This document shows positions 5,950 to 13,630 of a DNA stretch of 18,670 nucleotides, piece by piece. The notes under the pieces are model-generated. The model was not told the origin of the DNA. It ran no database searches and saw nothing but the letters and a program-made list of their open reading frames with translations. This DNA comes from Rhodospirillaceae bacterium (GTDB lineage: Bacteria; Pseudomonadota; Alphaproteobacteria; SP197). The position numbers were made by a program, and so were the translations under genes. The stretch spans positions 1-18,670 of the forward strand of contig JABIUG010000168.1 in the NCBI GenBank assembly GCA_018700655.1. The letters run 5' to 3'. Positions within the stretch are counted from its first letter, which is position 1. The number at the start of each line of letters is the position of its first letter.

Positions 5950-7145
5950 TCGGCGGGCTCCGTGCTGATCACCGGGAAGGCCAGGGTCGAAGCGAGCGCA
6001 ATCACTGCCGCGATGACCGCAAAGACACTGCCGAGCGCAAAGGCATAGGAAAGGTCGAAGTCACCGACCACGCCGCCCATGATCGCGCCGATAGCACCGA
6101 CGCCATCCATGATGACGAAGGTGAGGCCCAGGGTCGTGCCTTCGCGCTTACCGGCGAAATCAACGGCCGAGGCGAGCACCACCGAGCGGACGCCGTAGAA
6201 AGCACCGACCATCAAAACCAGGAAGGCCATCGCAATCAGCGGAGAGGACAAAAACGGGATGATAAAGCCCAGCGGCGCGACCGAGAGCAGGGCCACGGCA
6301 AAGATCTTTCGCCGTCCCAGGCGGTCCGAGAGGTGGCCCATGACCGGCTGCAGCAGGGCGCCGGCCAGGATCATCGTGGCGAACGCAATGCCGGCCCAGA
6401 ACTCCGAAAAACCAAGGTCGTTGACGATATAGAGCGTCGCCATCGCAAGGGTCGCCGTGACCGCCATGTTGTAGATGCTGATCATGCCGACCAGTGCCAG
6501 GCCTGTGCGGCTCGACCAGCTTTTCCACATTTCCTTGAGGTCGAGCATGGAGGCCTTGTTTTCGACCTTCACAGTGAGGCGTTCCCTGACGACAAAGAAG
6601 AAGATGCCGACAAACAGCGCCGGCACAACGGCAAGTGCGAGGCCTTCGCGCCAATCGACAAAGGCCAGCAGAGCACCCGTCAGCACGGGGGCAAAGACTT
6701 CAGCCAGGGTGCCGCCCATGGCATGGATGCCCAGCACGCGGGCACGCTGGCCGGGCATGGTCTGGGTCAGGGTGCCGGTCGCAAGGGGATGCCAGGCCGA
6801 GGTTCCCATGCCGGCAACGGCCAGCATGATGGTCAGCGTCCAGAACCCTGGTGCAAGGCTGGCAAGGCCGTAGCCGACGACAACCCAGATGAAGGTGCCG
6901 ACAAAGATCGGACCCCTGCGGCTGGTGTGATCGCTGATCATTCCGGCCGGAATCAGGCTGAGCGTGGAACCGACCATGACGAGCGAGATCATCAGGCCAA
7001 AATCCGACGGGGCCAGATCCATCGACAGTGCAATCGCAGGTACCAGGATCCAGAATGCGCCATGGGGCCAGTCGACCGCCATGTGCCCGGCACAGAAGGC
7101 CAGGATCGGCAGGCGTGGTTTGGCGGTGGCATCGGTCGCGGCCAT
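5946..7145 (-). CDS. MFS transporter embedded in the his operon
   Basis: This is a 399-residue polytopic membrane protein with about twelve hydrophobic helices in two halves joined by a charged loop around residues 188-214. MFS motif A appears as SDHTSRRGP (71-79) and again as GHLSDRLGRRK (270-280). The N-terminal GHMAVDWPHGAFWILVPAI and AGMGTSAWHPLATG recall the fosmidomycin-resistance type of MFS exporter, though the substrate cannot be read from sequence. The ATG lies 7 bases after the hisF stop, and its ribosome binding site TGAGG overlaps that stop. Its own stop overlaps the GTG of the HisA fusion. It is therefore made with the pathway enzymes, and export of histidine, a pathway intermediate or an analogue is possible but unproven. 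Confidence 0.9.
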   Translation of the reverse strand: MAATDATAKPRLPILAFCAGHMAVDWPHGAFWILVPAIALSMDLAPSDFGLMISLVMVGSTLSLIPAGMISDHTSRRGPIFVGTFIWVVVGYGLASLAPGFWTLTIMLAVAGMGTSAWHPLATGTLTQTMPGQRARVLGIHAMGGTLAEVFAPVLTGALLAFVDWREGLALAVVPALFVGIFFFVVRERLTVKVENKASMLDLKEMWKSWSSRTGLALVGMISIYNMAVTATLAMATLYIVNDLGFSEFWAGIAFATMILAGALLQPVMGHLSDRLGRRKIFAVALLSVAPLGFIIPFLSSPLIAMAFLVLMVGAFYGVRSVVLASAVDFAGKREGTTLGLTFVIMDGVGAIGAIMGGVVGDFDLSYAFALGSVFAVIAAVIALASTLAFPVISTEPAE

Positions 7146-7152
7146 GGGTGCC

Positions 7153-7926
7153 TCAGGTGGTGTCGGGGTCGAGGCGGGTCGGGATACCGGCTTTCGCCAT
7201 GACCGCCTTGATGTCGGCTACCGTATAGTCGCCGTCATGAAAAATCGAGGCCGCCAGCACGGCATCTGCGCCCGATTGCAGGGCCTCGATCAGATGTTCC
7301 GGTGTGGCTGCGCCGCCCGAGGCGATGACCGGGACATGGACCGCGTTCGAGACAGCGTTAAGAAGGTCCGTGTCGTAGCCGGAGCGGGTGCCGTCGCGGT
7401 CCCAGCTTGTCAGTAGGATTTCGCCCGCGCCGCGTTCGGTCACCTCGTGTGCCCAGGCCAGAGCATCAATCCCGGTGCGGTTCTTGCCCGAAAGGGTGAC
7501 GACCTCCCAGCCGGCGCCATCAGGCCGGCGGGCGGCATCGATCGCGACGATGGCGCACTGGCTGCCGAATCGTTCGGCGATCTCGGTCAGGAGTTCGGGA
7601 CGCTCGACCGCTGCTGTGTTGGCTGCGACCTTGTCGGCGCCGGCTTCCAGCAGCGCGCCGGCATCCTCAGCCTTGCGCACGCCGCCGCCGACGGTGAGCG
7701 GGATGCCCAGTTCCTGGCGCACCGCAGCGACCGTGACGAGCGCATTGCCACGGCCTTCGGGCGTTGCCGAAACATCCAGCATGACCAGTTCGTCGGCACC
7801 CTGGCGTTCGTAGGACATGGAAAGCTCGACCGGGTCACCGGCATCGCGCAGGCCCTGGAAACGCACGCCTTTGACGACACGGCCGTTGTCGACGTCCAGA
7901 CAGGGGATGACGCGGGCGGTCAGCAT
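7153..7926 (-). CDS. hisF: Imidazole glycerol phosphate synthase, cyclase subunit HisF
   Basis: HisF takes ammonia from HisH and converts PRFAR to imidazole glycerol phosphate and AICAR. The 257-residue barrel has IPCLDVDNGRVVKG with catalytic Asp11, Asp130 in VAIDAARR, the phosphate-binding GGGVR (80-84) and ASGGAA, and SWDRDGTRSGYD. All key residues are intact and the length is normal. The ATG overlaps the hisH stop by 7 bases, as expected for the two subunits of one complex. The gene order H-F without hisA between them differs from the usual alphaproteobacterial hisB-hisH-hisA-hisF-hisE. Confidence 0.97.
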   Translation of the reverse strand: MLTARVIPCLDVDNGRVVKGVRFQGLRDAGDPVELSMSYERQGADELVMLDVSATPEGRGNALVTVAAVRQELGIPLTVGGGVRKAEDAGALLEAGADKVAANTAAVERPELLTEIAERFGSQCAIVAIDAARRPDGAGWEVVTLSGKNRTGIDALAWAHEVTERGAGEILLTSWDRDGTRSGYDTDLLNAVSNAVHVPVIASGGAATPEHLIEALQSGADAVLAASIFHDGDYTVADIKAVMAKAGIPTRLDPDTT

Positions 7927-8525
7927 GGCAGGGCGATCCAGCGTTCGAGCAGAGCACGGCCATAGGCGCCGGAAAGCTCGGGGTGAAACTGGCAGGCCAG
8001 CACGGAACCACGTTCCATCGCCGCGACGAAGCGGCCGCCGTGATCGGCGCTGGCGACCGACCAGCCTGGTGGCGTTGCGGTCAGCCGATAGGAATTGGCG
8101 AAATAGACATGACCGGAATGGAGTGTGCTGCAGCCTTCTTGGGCAGTGATCAGGTTCCAGCCGAACTGCGGCACACGCACGGTCTCGGGAAAGCGGGTGA
8201 AACCGGCATCGATCACGCCGAGCCCTTCGGCACCGGGTGATTCCTCGCTTGTCGTTCCCAGCAGTTGCAGGCCGACGCAGATCGAAAGGGTTGGCCTGCC
8301 GGCCGCCATGCGTTCGCGCAGTGGACCGGCCAGTCCGGATTCAGTCAGGTTCGCCATGGCGGCGCCGAACGAACCGACGCCGGGCAGCATGACATGGCCG
8401 GCTGAAGTGATATCGGCAGCGTCGTCGGCCATACGCGGTGCGCCACCGGCCCGCCGCAGGCCGGCAAAGACGGATGCCAGGTTTGCGGTTCCGGTGCGGC
8501 AGACCACGACCTCGCGGCCGCTCAC
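7920..8525 (-). CDS. hisH: Imidazole glycerol phosphate synthase, glutaminase subunit HisH
   Basis: HisH is a class I glutamine amidotransferase that supplies ammonia through a channel to HisF. The 201-residue protein shows the catalytic triad: the nucleophile Cys83 in SICVGLQLL, and His181 and Glu183 in CQFHPELSG. LPGVGSFGAAM and PQFGWN are family motifs. The nucleophile elbow reads CVG rather than the common CLG, a mild change. The GTG start overlaps the hisB stop as GTGA. Partner HisF is encoded next. Confidence 0.96.
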   Translation of the reverse strand: MSGREVVVCRTGTANLASVFAGLRRAGGAPRMADDAADITSAGHVMLPGVGSFGAAMANLTESGLAGPLRERMAAGRPTLSICVGLQLLGTTSEESPGAEGLGVIDAGFTRFPETVRVPQFGWNLITAQEGCSTLHSGHVYFANSYRLTATPPGWSVASADHGGRFVAAMERGSVLACQFHPELSGAYGRALLERWIALPC

Positions 8526-9109
8526 AGCACCCCCTTGGTGCTGGGGACCTCGTCATGGCCCGAATGCGCGATCGCCATGCGCAAGGCAAGGGCAAGCGCC
8601 TTGAACGCAGCCTCGGCACGGTGATGGTCGTTCTGGCCGCGGATCAGCTCGACATGGAGGGTCATCTTGGCGCCCATGGCGAAGCTCTGCAGTACATGGC
8701 CGATCATCTCGGTCGCGATGTCACCGACCTTCTCGCGGCGCAGACCCAAGTCGACATAAGCGAACGGCCGGCCTGAGAGATCGATCACGGCGCGCGCCAG
8801 AGCTTCGTCGAGTGGCGCATGGCCTTCGCCGAAACGGCGGATGCCGCGTTTATCACCCAGTGCCTGATCAAAGGCCTCACCGAATGCCAGGGCGCAGTCT
8901 TCTGCCGTGTGGTGATCATCGATATCGAGATCGCCCGAGCAGGAAAGCGTGACGTCCATCCGGCTGTGACGCGTCAGGGCATCAAAAAGGTGGTCGAGGA
9001 AACGCAGGCCGGTCGCGATCTCGGCCCTGCCGCTGCCGTCGAGATTCACGGTGACGGTGATGTCGGTTTCGCGCGTCTTGCGCGCCACGGTTCCTGTGCG
9101 TTCGCTCAT
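8522..9109 (-). CDS. hisB: Imidazoleglycerol-phosphate dehydratase HisB
   Basis: This enzyme dehydrates imidazole glycerol phosphate to imidazole acetol phosphate and uses a dinuclear Mn site. Starting at the ATG at 9109 (GAGG ribosome binding site, 7-base gap after hisG) it has 195 residues, the normal size of the monofunctional form. Metal-binding motifs are DHHTAED (65-71) and DHHRAEAAFKAL (161-172), with FLDHLFDAL (38-45) and the C-terminal VPSTKGVL. The frame is open 243 bases further upstream, but that stretch lies inside hisG and has an Arg/Ser-rich out-of-frame composition, so the longer start was rejected. Confidence 0.96.
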   Translation of the reverse strand: MSERTGTVARKTRETDITVTVNLDGSGRAEIATGLRFLDHLFDALTRHSRMDVTLSCSGDLDIDDHHTAEDCALAFGEAFDQALGDKRGIRRFGEGHAPLDEALARAVIDLSGRPFAYVDLGLRREKVGDIATEMIGHVLQSFAMGAKMTLHVELIRGQNDHHRAEAAFKALALALRMAIAHSGHDEVPSTKGVL

Positions 9110-9116
9110 TTCGACC

Positions 9117-10004
9117 TCACGCCACGATGTTGCCGATGGGACTGACCACGATATCGCTGCCGCCACGCGCCTTGATGCGCGGGATGACCTGGGCCAGCAG
9201 GTCACGCGGCACGGCCGACTTGATGGCAAAGCCACTGGCGCCGTGGAGCGGCGACACGGTCGGCTCGCGCATGCTGGGCAGGACGCCGATGACGGCCTCC
9301 AGGTTCTCGGCCGTGACATTGACTTCGACCATGACGCGGCGGCGCGCATCAAGCACGGAACCCACCATCATCACGAAGCTGTCGATCGACGCGCGTTTGT
9401 CGGCATCATCAAGTGAGGCCGGGTGAGCATAAAGGCGGGTCGAGGAGGTCATCACTTCGCCGACGATTTCAAGGCCATTGGCACGCAGTGTCGAGCCGGT
9501 TGCGCTGTTGTCGACGATGCAGTCGGCGTCTTCGGGCGGAAAAACCTCGGTCGCGCCATAGGAGCGCACGAAGGTGGCGTCGAGCCCGGCGCGTTCGATC
9601 CAGTCGCGGGTCAGGCGTTCGTATTCGCTGGCAACGACAAGATGCTCATCGGGAAGGACGCCGTCGACCAGGAGTTTCACTGGTGCGGCGGCAACAAGCT
9701 GGACGTGATCGAGCCCGGTATCGACCAGCTCGACCAGATTGGCCTTCTTTTCCTCGACCCAGTCGGCCCCGGCAAAACCGAGATCACGGCTGCCGACATC
9801 GAGCATTTCGACGATGTTCTGTGGTTTCAGGAGTTTCGCGTCGAAGCCCGGCAGCGACAGGGTCGGGCGATAGTCGCGCGTGCTAGAGGATCCGCCCGAG
9901 CGGATGTGAATGCCGGCGTCCTCGAGCAAGGCGAACACGTTGTCCTGCATGCGGCCCTTGGGAAGGCCCAGGCGTATGATCTGATCTACTGACATGATGG
10001 TCAT
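9117..10004 (-). CDS. hisG: ATP phosphoribosyltransferase HisG, long form
   Basis: HisG condenses ATP with PRPP in the first, feedback-inhibited step of histidine synthesis. Motifs are RLGLPKGRM near the N-terminus and the PRPP loop DNSATGSTLRANGL (about 165-178). The C-terminal 75-80 residues (VNVTAENLEAVIGVLPSMREPTV and onward) form the HisG_C regulatory domain of the long, hexameric form that binds histidine and needs no HisZ. The start is uncertain: ATG at 10004 or 9995, or TTG at 10034, all with weak ribosome binding sites; the first is used here (295 residues). It is the first gene of the his operon. Confidence 0.95.
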   Translation of the reverse strand: MTIMSVDQIIRLGLPKGRMQDNVFALLEDAGIHIRSGGSSSTRDYRPTLSLPGFDAKLLKPQNIVEMLDVGSRDLGFAGADWVEEKKANLVELVDTGLDHVQLVAAAPVKLLVDGVLPDEHLVVASEYERLTRDWIERAGLDATFVRSYGATEVFPPEDADCIVDNSATGSTLRANGLEIVGEVMTSSTRLYAHPASLDDADKRASIDSFVMMVGSVLDARRRVMVEVNVTAENLEAVIGVLPSMREPTVSPLHGASGFAIKSAVPRDLLAQVIPRIKARGGSDIVVSPIGNIVA

Positions 10005-10145
10005 CGGCCATGGCTGGAGTCTGCTCTGCGGCAAGTTCGCGCGGAACCTCCGGCATCACCGGTTTGGAGTCAACCGTCGCTTGAACGTGGCGGAGATGCG
10101 CAAATCGCATAAACTGTTGCCCAAAGCAGAACTGGAGACAGCATC
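10005..10145. promoter_or_regulatory. Divergent promoter region, his operon / mtnA operon
   Basis: This 141-base gap must hold the promoters of two operons pointing away from each other. I see ATGCG-N5-CGCAT (10096-10110), a short inverted repeat beside GCATAAAC, and a TTGAAC at 10081-10086. No -35/-10 pair has good spacing on either strand, and I found no histidine-rich leader peptide or attenuator. GGAG at 10134-10137 is the ribosome binding site of the VOC gene. Confidence 0.45.
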
Positions 10146-10514
10146 ATGGCCGTTCAAGGCGTCGACCATATCAACATCTGTACCGCCGACCTCGACCAGT
10201 GCAAGGCATTCTATTGCGGCATTCTGGGTCTTGAGGAAGGCTGGCGTCCGCCTTTCGGCAGTCCCGGCGCGTGGTTGTACGGCGGCGGTTCACCGCTCGT
10301 CCATGTAAGCCTGACCGACGAGGCCAGAAATGGCGAAAGTGCGGTCGATCACATTGCCTTTGCGGTCAAGGGTTACGATGAAATGCGCGGCAAGTTCGAT
10401 GCGCTCGGCATGGAGGTCGATGCTTACGATGTGCCCGACACCCCGGCCAAACAGCTCTTCGTCACGGACCCGGATGGAGTCTCGGTCGAGCTCAACTTCA
10501 GCGATGGAACCTGA
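10146..10514 (+). CDS. VOC/glyoxalase-superfamily protein
   Basis: This 122-residue single-unit protein has the paired beta-alpha-beta-beta-beta layout of the vicinal oxygen chelate superfamily: VDHINICTADLDQCKAFY at the start, VDHIAFAVKGYDEM at the start of the second half, and FVTDPDGVSVELNF at the end. Likely metal ligands are His8, His69 and Glu115, with His53 a further candidate. Members include glyoxalase I, epimerases, dioxygenases and antibiotic-modifying enzymes, and the substrate cannot be told here. It is the first gene of the mtnA operon, ending 6 bases before mtnA, so a role with sugar-phosphate or aldehyde products is possible. Family certain, function open. Confidence 0.88.
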   Translation: MAVQGVDHINICTADLDQCKAFYCGILGLEEGWRPPFGSPGAWLYGGGSPLVHVSLTDEARNGESAVDHIAFAVKGYDEMRGKFDALGMEVDAYDVPDTPAKQLFVTDPDGVSVELNFSDGT

Positions 10515-10520
10515 TTTTCC

Positions 10521-11615
10521 ATGAAAGTTGACGGCGTTCCCTATCGCACGATCTGGCTGGGCCAAGACGGCTGGTCTGTCGAGATCATCGACCAGACGCG
10601 GTTGCCCTATCACTTCGAGACCGTGCGTCTCGCGTCGGTCGACGATGCAGCCCATGCGATTTCTGCGATGCTGGTGCGTGGCGCCCCCCTGATCGGTGCG
10701 ACGGCGGCCTATGGCATGGCGCTTGCCATGCGCGCGGGTGCCTCGGATGCCACGCTCCAGGCGGCCCATGACCGGCTGCTTGCGACCCGCCCCACTGCGG
10801 TCAATCTGCGCTGGGCTCTCGATACCATGGCGGCCTTGCTGCGACCGTTGAACCCGGACGCCAGAGTGGCTGCCGCGTACCGGGAAGCCGCAAGAATCTG
10901 CGACGAAGACGCCGGAATTTGCGAGGCGATCGGCAACAACGGTCTGGCGCTGATCACGGCACTCCATGAGAAGAAAAACGACAGGGTCAACCTCCTGACC
11001 CATTGCAATGCCGGCTGGCTCGCGACCGTCGATTGGGGCACGGCGCTGGCGCCGATCTACAAGGCCCACGATGCCGGAATTCCAGTCCATGTCTGGGTCG
11101 ATGAAACCCGCCCGCGCAATCAGGGCGCCGCACTGACTGCCTGGGAACTGGGTCGCCACGGGGTGCCCCATACCGTGATCGTCGATAATGCAGGCGGCCA
11201 TCTGATGCAGACCGGCCAGGTCGACATGGCGATCACCGGGACCGACCGGACCAGCGCCAACGGCGATGTCTGCAACAAGATCGGGACCTATCTGAAGGCG
11301 CTTGCCGCACACGACAACGGCGTGCCGTTTTATGTCGCGCTGCCGTCACCGACGATAGACTGGACCCTTCCCCGTGGCAGCGACATTCCGATCGAGGAGC
11401 GCGGTGGTGACGAGGTCTCGCTGATCGCCGGGCGCGGGCCAAACGGTGAGGTCGTTAGGGTCCAGCTCACGCCCGATGGTTCGCCGCTGGGCAATCCGGC
11501 ATTCGATGTCACGCCCGCCCGCCTGGTGACCGGCCTCGTCACGGAGCGCGGCATCTGTGCTGCATCGAGCGATGTCCTGGCAGGCCTGTTCCCGGAGCTC
11601 GCCCGTGCCGCGTGA
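10521..11615 (+). CDS. mtnA: 5-methylthioribose-1-phosphate isomerase MtnA
   Basis: MtnA turns methylthioribose-1-phosphate into methylthioribulose-1-phosphate, and in several bacteria also 5-deoxyribose-1-phosphate into its ketose. The 364 residues match the family length. Visible motifs are VRGAPLIG (52-59), RPTAVNLRWAL (90-100), LLTHCNAGWLAT with catalytic Cys162, VDETRPRNQG (193-202) and ITGTDRTSANGDVCNKIGTY with catalytic Asp242, which has GTD where GAD is usual. The related eIF2B-alpha proteins lack this set. It is followed, with overlap, by a class II aldolase that would cleave its product. No MTA phosphorylase or MTR kinase is present in the window. Confidence 0.96.
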   Translation: MKVDGVPYRTIWLGQDGWSVEIIDQTRLPYHFETVRLASVDDAAHAISAMLVRGAPLIGATAAYGMALAMRAGASDATLQAAHDRLLATRPTAVNLRWALDTMAALLRPLNPDARVAAAYREAARICDEDAGICEAIGNNGLALITALHEKKNDRVNLLTHCNAGWLATVDWGTALAPIYKAHDAGIPVHVWVDETRPRNQGAALTAWELGRHGVPHTVIVDNAGGHLMQTGQVDMAITGTDRTSANGDVCNKIGTYLKALAAHDNGVPFYVALPSPTIDWTLPRGSDIPIEERGGDEVSLIAGRGPNGEVVRVQLTPDGSPLGNPAFDVTPARLVTGLVTERGICAASSDVLAGLFPELARAA

Positions 11616-12246
11616 CATGCCAGCCCTGCGCAAGGCACTGATCGCCACGGCACAGTCGATGCAGGGGCTGGGCATCAATCAGGGTACGTCCGGCAATGTC
11701 AGTGTGCGCGTGGACAAGGGGTTTCTGATCACGCCATCTGCACTGCCCTATGACCGGACCAAGGCCGCTGACATCGTCGCGGTTGCTCCAAGCGGCAAGA
11801 CGACCGGAACGCGCAAACCCTCCAGCGAATGGCGCTTTCATCGCGATATCTATGCGGCGCGTGGCGAGGCCGGCGCGATCGTTCACACCCATGCGCCCTT
11901 TGCGACCTCGCTTGCCTGCCTGCACATGCCGATCCCGCGCTTCCATTACATGGTCGCCATGGCCGGCGGTGACGACATCGCCTGCGCGCCCTATGCGACT
12001 TATGGCTCGCAGGCGCTCTCCGACCATGCTCTGACCGCGCTGGAAGGCCGTAAGGCGTGCCTTCTGGCCAATCACGGCATGATCGCCTTTGGTGCGAATC
12101 TCGAAGCCGCACTTGCCCTGGCGGTCGAAGTCGAGAGCCTGGCGCGGCAATACTGGCAGGCGCTCCAGGTCGGCAAACCCAGACTGCTGACCAGGAAACA
12201 GATGGCCGAGGTGCGCGAGAAGTTCGCGGATTACCGGCCCGGTTGA
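11605..12246 (+). CDS. Class II (zinc) sugar-phosphate aldolase, DHAP-shunt type
   Basis: This protein of about 213 residues belongs to the fuculose-phosphate aldolase/adducin family. It has GTSGN (27-31) and a complete zinc site: Glu75 in SSEW, His94 and His96 in VHTHAP, and His157 in ANHG. Placed directly behind mtnA, it most likely cleaves 5-(methylthio)ribulose-1-phosphate or 5-deoxyribulose-1-phosphate to DHAP and an aldehyde, as Ald2 does in the DHAP shunt of Rhodospirillum rubrum. The alternative is MtnB dehydratase of the full methionine salvage pathway, but no other mtn genes are present. The GTG at 11605 has GGAG seven bases upstream and overlaps mtnA; the ATG at 11617 is also possible. 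Confidence 0.88.
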   Translation: MPRDMPALRKALIATAQSMQGLGINQGTSGNVSVRVDKGFLITPSALPYDRTKAADIVAVAPSGKTTGTRKPSSEWRFHRDIYAARGEAGAIVHTHAPFATSLACLHMPIPRFHYMVAMAGGDDIACAPYATYGSQALSDHALTALEGRKACLLANHGMIAFGANLEAALALAVEVESLARQYWQALQVGKPRLLTRKQMAEVREKFADYRPG

Positions 12247-12310
12247 CGGTTGTGCTTTCGCGTCCGGGCGCGCTGTTCTAGAAGCGAACCGATCACCTGG
12301 GCCTTGCCAT

Positions 12311-13630
12311 ATGACCGACACGCCGCGACCGCGCATCCTCCATCTTGCCGACTTTGATTCCGACCAACGCACCGCCCTTTGTGCTCGTGGCGTGATCGAT
12401 GTGGCCGGGTATCTCGAGCGTGCCAAACCGATCGTCGAAGCGGTGCGTGCCGAAGGTGATGCCGCGCTGGTGCGTTTTGCCGGCGCGTTCGACAAGGTCA
12501 CGATGACACTCGATCAGATCAGGGTTCCCCAGGCGTCGTTCGATGCTGCCTATGATGCGGTTGAACCCGAAGCCGTTGCAGCGATCCGTGAAGCGGCAGA
12601 AAACATACGCAGGGTTCACGAACAGCAAAAACCGCCGCCGCTCGACATGATCGAGGTTCGGCCCGGTGTCATGGCCGGTGACCGTTATGTCCCGATCGAG
12701 GCGGTCGCCTGTTACGTGCCGCGTGGCAAGGGATCGTTCCCTTCCGTGACGCTGATGACTGCTATCCCGGCGGTTGTCGCCGGTGTGCCGAGGGTTGTCG
12801 TGATTACGCCGCCGGGGCCGGGCGGTGCGTGCGATCCCGGTACGCTGGTCGCGGCGCGCGAGGCCGGTGTGACGGAGGTCTACCTGGCCGGTGGCGCACA
12901 AGGCGTGGCGGCAGTGGCCTATGGAACCCACACGGTTCCCCGTTGCCGCAAGATTGTCGGGCCCGGTTCGCCCTGGGTCGGTGCCGCGATGCAATTGTGT
13001 GCCGAGGCGATCGCGCCGGGACCGCCCGCGGGACCGTCCGAAAGCATGATACTGGCCGACGAGACCGCCGATGTGGATCGGCTGGCCCTGGATCTTCTGG
13101 TCGAGGCAGAACATGGCGATGACTCCACGACCTTCCTTGTGACCTGGGATGTGGCGCAGGCCCAAGCGGTCGCCAAACGGATTGAAGAACTGTTGCAACG
13201 GTTGAGCCCGAAGCGGCGTCACTATGCGGCGACCGCGCTTGGCATCAATGGCGGGCTTGCCGTCGCCGCCGACCGTGAAGATGCGCTCGCCTTCGTCAAT
13301 GCCTTTGCCGCCGAACATCTCCAGATCGCCAGCAGCCATGCAGCGGATTATCTCGATGCCATTATCAATGCAGGCGAAGTCCTGCTCGGCCAGGACGCGC
13401 CGTTCTCGATGGCCAATTTCATGATCGGGGTGAATGCCGTACTGCCGACCGGCGGCAAGGCCGCGACCCATTCGGCGTTGGGCGTGATGGACTACATCAA
13501 ACGCCAGTCCATCGCCGAGCTGACACCAGAAGGCTATGATGCGCTCGCGCGCCAGACCGAAGCCTTCGCCCGCTACGAGGGGTTCGATGCTCATGCCCTT
13601 GCCATATCCGCCCGAGGAGAACGCCGATGA
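12311..13630 (+). CDS. HisD-like dehydrogenase paralogue, probably not histidinol dehydrogenase
   Basis: The 439-residue protein is plainly of the HisD fold: YVPRGKGSFPS (135-145), LAGGAQGVAAVAYGT (192-206), IVGPGSPWV (215-223), PAGPSES (239-245) and AEHL with Glu335-His336. Compared with E. coli HisD, zinc ligand Gln259 is Glu265, Asp360 is Asn369, and the conserved His367 of NHxLPT is Ala376, while His262 (His268) and His419 (His428) remain. Divergent HisD relatives oxidise other alcohols, for example HpsN on sulfopropanediol. The gene lies behind mtnA and the aldolase and overlaps the next gene (ATGA), away from the his operon on the other strand. An NAD-dependent oxidation of an operon product is a fair inference; the substrate is unknown. 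No clear ribosome binding site is seen. Confidence 0.88.
   Translation: MTDTPRPRILHLADFDSDQRTALCARGVIDVAGYLERAKPIVEAVRAEGDAALVRFAGAFDKVTMTLDQIRVPQASFDAAYDAVEPEAVAAIREAAENIRRVHEQQKPPPLDMIEVRPGVMAGDRYVPIEAVACYVPRGKGSFPSVTLMTAIPAVVAGVPRVVVITPPGPGGACDPGTLVAAREAGVTEVYLAGGAQGVAAVAYGTHTVPRCRKIVGPGSPWVGAAMQLCAEAIAPGPPAGPSESMILADETADVDRLALDLLVEAEHGDDSTTFLVTWDVAQAQAVAKRIEELLQRLSPKRRHYAATALGINGGLAVAADREDALAFVNAFAAEHLQIASSHAADYLDAIINAGEVLLGQDAPFSMANFMIGVNAVLPTGGKAATHSALGVMDYIKRQSIAELTPEGYDALARQTEAFARYEGFDAHALAISARGERR

Noticed and set aside
9110..9352. Longer N-terminus for hisB
   Set aside because: The extension lies wholly inside hisG, looks like an out-of-frame translation, and a good ribosome binding site precedes the ATG at 9109.
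9883..10110. Histidine leader peptide upstream of hisG
   Set aside because: The small frame has only scattered His codons before it runs into hisG, with no run of His codons and no terminator/antiterminator hairpins.
10290..11312. 340-codon frame antisense to mtnA
   Set aside because: Its composition is low-complexity and charged, typical of an antisense frame in GC-rich DNA, and MtnA motifs on the plus strand are unambiguous.
11605..12246. MtnB, methylthioribulose-1-phosphate dehydratase
   Set aside because: MtnB is a sister family in the same fold; with no mtnC/D/K genes here and the aldolase-like GTSGN and zinc pattern, a DHAP-shunt aldolase fits better, though this is not excluded.
12293..13594. 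Long open frame (433 codons) antisense to the HisD-like gene
   Set aside because: It has a His/Arg/Gly-rich composition, no family motifs and no ribosome binding site, and mirrors the codon pattern of the real gene on the plus strand.
12311..13630. Calling this gene hisD to complete the his pathway
   Set aside because: Key HisD residues (Gln259, Asp360, His367 in E. coli numbering) are changed, and the gene sits in a different operon on the other strand.
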